Positions 62,604 to 64,000 of a stretch of DNA of 64,000 nt are shown piece after piece. The number at the start of each line of letters is the position of its first letter. Positions within the stretch are counted from its first letter, which is position 1. The notes beneath the pieces were generated by a model. The model did no database searches. It was not told the origin of the DNA and was given only the letters and a program-made list of their open reading frames with translations. A program made the position numbers and the translations under genes. The stretch is from Flavobacterium gelidilacus DSM 15343 (GTDB lineage: Bacteria; Bacteroidota; Bacteroidia; Flavobacteriales; Flavobacteriaceae), in the NCBI RefSeq assembly GCF_000422685.1, contig NZ_AUGN01000001.1, forward strand, positions 248,001 to 312,000, read 5' to 3'.

Positions 62604-64000
62604 ATGAATTTTTCAAAACAGATTACACCTTTTAAAAATCTAGCTTTATTTTTTCTTTTAGTTGGTTTTATTTTACGTATAATTCTATTATTTCACCCAA
62701 TAACGCAATCCCATTTTGGTTTTGTTGCTATTCTTAAGATTTTCTTTTTTGGATTTCTTTCAGATACTTTAATTTTTATCGTGGCAAGTGCTTTTTTATG
62801 GTTGTATCTTATATTTTTATCCGATTCAAAATTTAATAAACCCTGGGGTTATGTATTGTTTAGTGCTTATTTAGCTTTGCTAATTTATATTTTATCGGGA
62901 AAAACAATTTTACATGAATATGGTGGCGTTTTGCCTGCTTTAGGAATTGGATTTGTTGGTATAAAAACTTTATTAATTGGACTTCTATTGTTCTTTCCTA
63001 AACAAAGAAAAAACATTAGACTAGCTGTCTTTTCTATTACAATTTTCATTTTTGTCTTAATAATAATTCAAAATGCCGTTAGTGAATTCTTTTTTTGGAA
63101 TGAATTTGGAGTTCGTTATAACTTTATTGCCGTAGATTATTTAGTGTATACCAATACAGTTATCGGAAATATTATGGAATCTTATCCAGTTGTTCCATTA
63201 TTTACTGGTGTCGGATTAGTTGCTTTACTTTCGACTTATATTATAGTAAAAAAATCAAAGAGTTATTTAGATAATTTACCAACTTTTATGGATAAAATCA
63301 AGATTGTAGCTGTTTATGCTTTATTGTTTATAGTTTCCCTAAAAATGATTCCTGTTTTATCAAATCAAGAAGATTCTCCAAATGTTTTTACGAATGAATT
63401 ACAAGCCAACGGAATATATAAATTCTATGGTGCTTTTATGCAAAGTGAATTGGATTTCTTTAAGTTTTATGAAACAATGCCAAACAACGAAGCTTATGCT
63501 TTATTGAAAAATCAGATTTCAAATATTGGAAATGATACAACATTAAGAACTATAACTTCAGATTCTACGGAAACTAGAATGAATGTAGTTTTGATTACGA
63601 TTGAAAGTTTGAGTGCTGAATACATGAAAATGTATGGAAACGAACAAAACATTACACCATTCCTAGATTCATTGGCCTTGCAAAGTTTGAATTTTTCAAA
63701 TTTATATGCTACAGGAAATAGAACTGTAAGAGGTTTAGAAGCTATGACACTTTGTATTCCTCCAACTCCTGGAGAAAGTGTTGTAAAACGTGAAGACAAT
63801 AAAAACAAATTCAGTACAGCAAGTGTTTTTAAGAAAAAAGGCTATCAAACGAAATATCTTTACGGTGGAGATGCTTTTTTTGACAACATGCAAGATTTTT
63901 TTAGTGGAAATGGTTATGACATAGTAGATAAAAATTCGATTAAACCAGATGAAATTACTTTTGCAAATATTTGGGGCGTTTGTGATGGTGACATGGGAAA
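62604..64000 (+). CDS. LTA synthase-like membrane sulfatase / phosphoglycerol transferase family (partial)
   Basis: The N-terminal 465 codons of a gene cut by the right edge. The first 255 residues contain about five to six transmembrane helices, then a sulfatase-fold catalytic domain begins (VVLITIESLSAEYMKMYG near residue 325). The likely nucleophile is Thr374 in TGNRTVRGLEAM. This is the LtaS/MdoB-type architecture; in Gram-negative bacteria such proteins transfer phosphoglycerol or phosphoethanolamine to envelope glycans or lipids. The rest of the metal site lies beyond the window. A phased regulator array precedes it. Confidence 0.88.
   Translation, partial: MNFSKQITPFKNLALFFLLVGFILRIILLFHPITQSHFGFVAILKIFFFGFLSDTLIFIVASAFLWLYLIFLSDSKFNKPWGYVLFSAYLALLIYILSGKTILHEYGGVLPALGIGFVGIKTLLIGLLLFFPKQRKNIRLAVFSITIFIFVLIIIQNAVSEFFFWNEFGVRYNFIAVDYLVYTNTVIGNIMESYPVVPLFTGVGLVALLSTYIIVKKSKSYLDNLPTFMDKIKIVAVYALLFIVSLKMIPVLSNQEDSPNVFTNELQANGIYKFYGAFMQSELDFFKFYETMPNNEAYALLKNQISNIGNDTTLRTITSDSTETRMNVVLITIESLSAEYMKMYGNEQNITPFLDSLALQSLNFSNLYATGNRTVRGLEAMTLCIPPTPGESVVKREDNKNKFSTASVFKKKGYQTKYLYGGDAFFDNMQDFFSGNGYDIVDKNSIKPDEITFANIWGVCDGDMG

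Noticed and set aside
1..64000. tRNA, rRNA, CRISPR arrays, prophage and known riboswitches
   Set aside because: Reading both strands showed no cloverleaf with CCA-type acceptor pattern, no regularly spaced repeat/spacer units, no phage structural genes, and no recognisable riboswitch core; a covariance-model search would be needed to exclude weak cases.

Overview
The window comes from a low-GC member of the Bacteroidota, most likely a Flavobacterium or close relative in Flavobacteriaceae. The support is AT-rich DNA, promoters of the TTG / TAnnTTTG type, few Shine-Dalgarno sites, signal peptides ending in F-A-Q, a type IX secretion C-terminal sorting domain, a DUF3570 protein and a CzcA fused to an outer-membrane factor. 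I saw no tRNA, rRNA, CRISPR array, prophage or intact insertion sequence. No stretch above 300 bases lacks a gene. Both ends cut genes: an acyl-CoA ligase on the left and a sulfatase/LTA-synthase-like protein on the right.

Layout. (1) 1-4560, minus strand: a likely anthranilate (2-aminobenzoate) degradation operon with a CoA ligase, a monooxygenase/old-yellow-enzyme fusion, an SRPBCC protein and a flavin-reductase-like protein. (2) 4816-16050, plus strand: an acetate/short-chain acid module with an IS1-type zinc-finger/HTH protein, porin, DUF4212 plus sodium:solute symporter, a symporter-histidine kinase fusion, a receiver-only response regulator, a PrpE-like synthetase and Acs. An SLC13 permease follows on the other strand. 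(3) 17997-27003, plus: a metzincin protease, then a compact type III polyketide synthase cluster (FAD oxidoreductase, methyltransferase, type III PKS, dehydratase, ketosynthase, ACP, phosphopantetheinyl transferase) and an alpha/beta hydrolase. (4) 27005-29531, minus: a DEDDh exonuclease and a cNMP/CBS/DUF294 protein, a pair that I believe belongs functionally to the acetate module. (5) 29691-36011, minus: TolC, MacA-like adaptor, MacB split into ATPase and permease, and a LytS/LytTR two-component system. (6) 36278-43035: small membrane proteins, MscS, OmpA, DUF2461, a T9SS cargo, a thioesterase and unknown proteins. (7) 43079-50467, minus: the complete histidine operon hisGDCBHAF(IE), headed by a histidine-rich leader peptide and an attenuator. 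(8) 50549-59353, minus: VIT-family transporter, CzcB, CzcA-OMF fusion, a small secreted protein and an OmpR-type two-component system. (9) 59436-62417, minus: DUF3570, DUF4266, ApbE and thioredoxin. (10) 62604 onward, plus: the sulfatase.

The most interesting points are the dedicated fatty-acyl starter machinery around the type III PKS, the his attenuator, the ApbE/DUF4266/DUF3570/thioredoxin redox cluster next to an 11-bp phased TTAAG array that fits an OmpR-family regulator, the CzcA fusion with an internal signal-peptide-like segment, and the symporter-kinase paired with a regulator that has no output domain.
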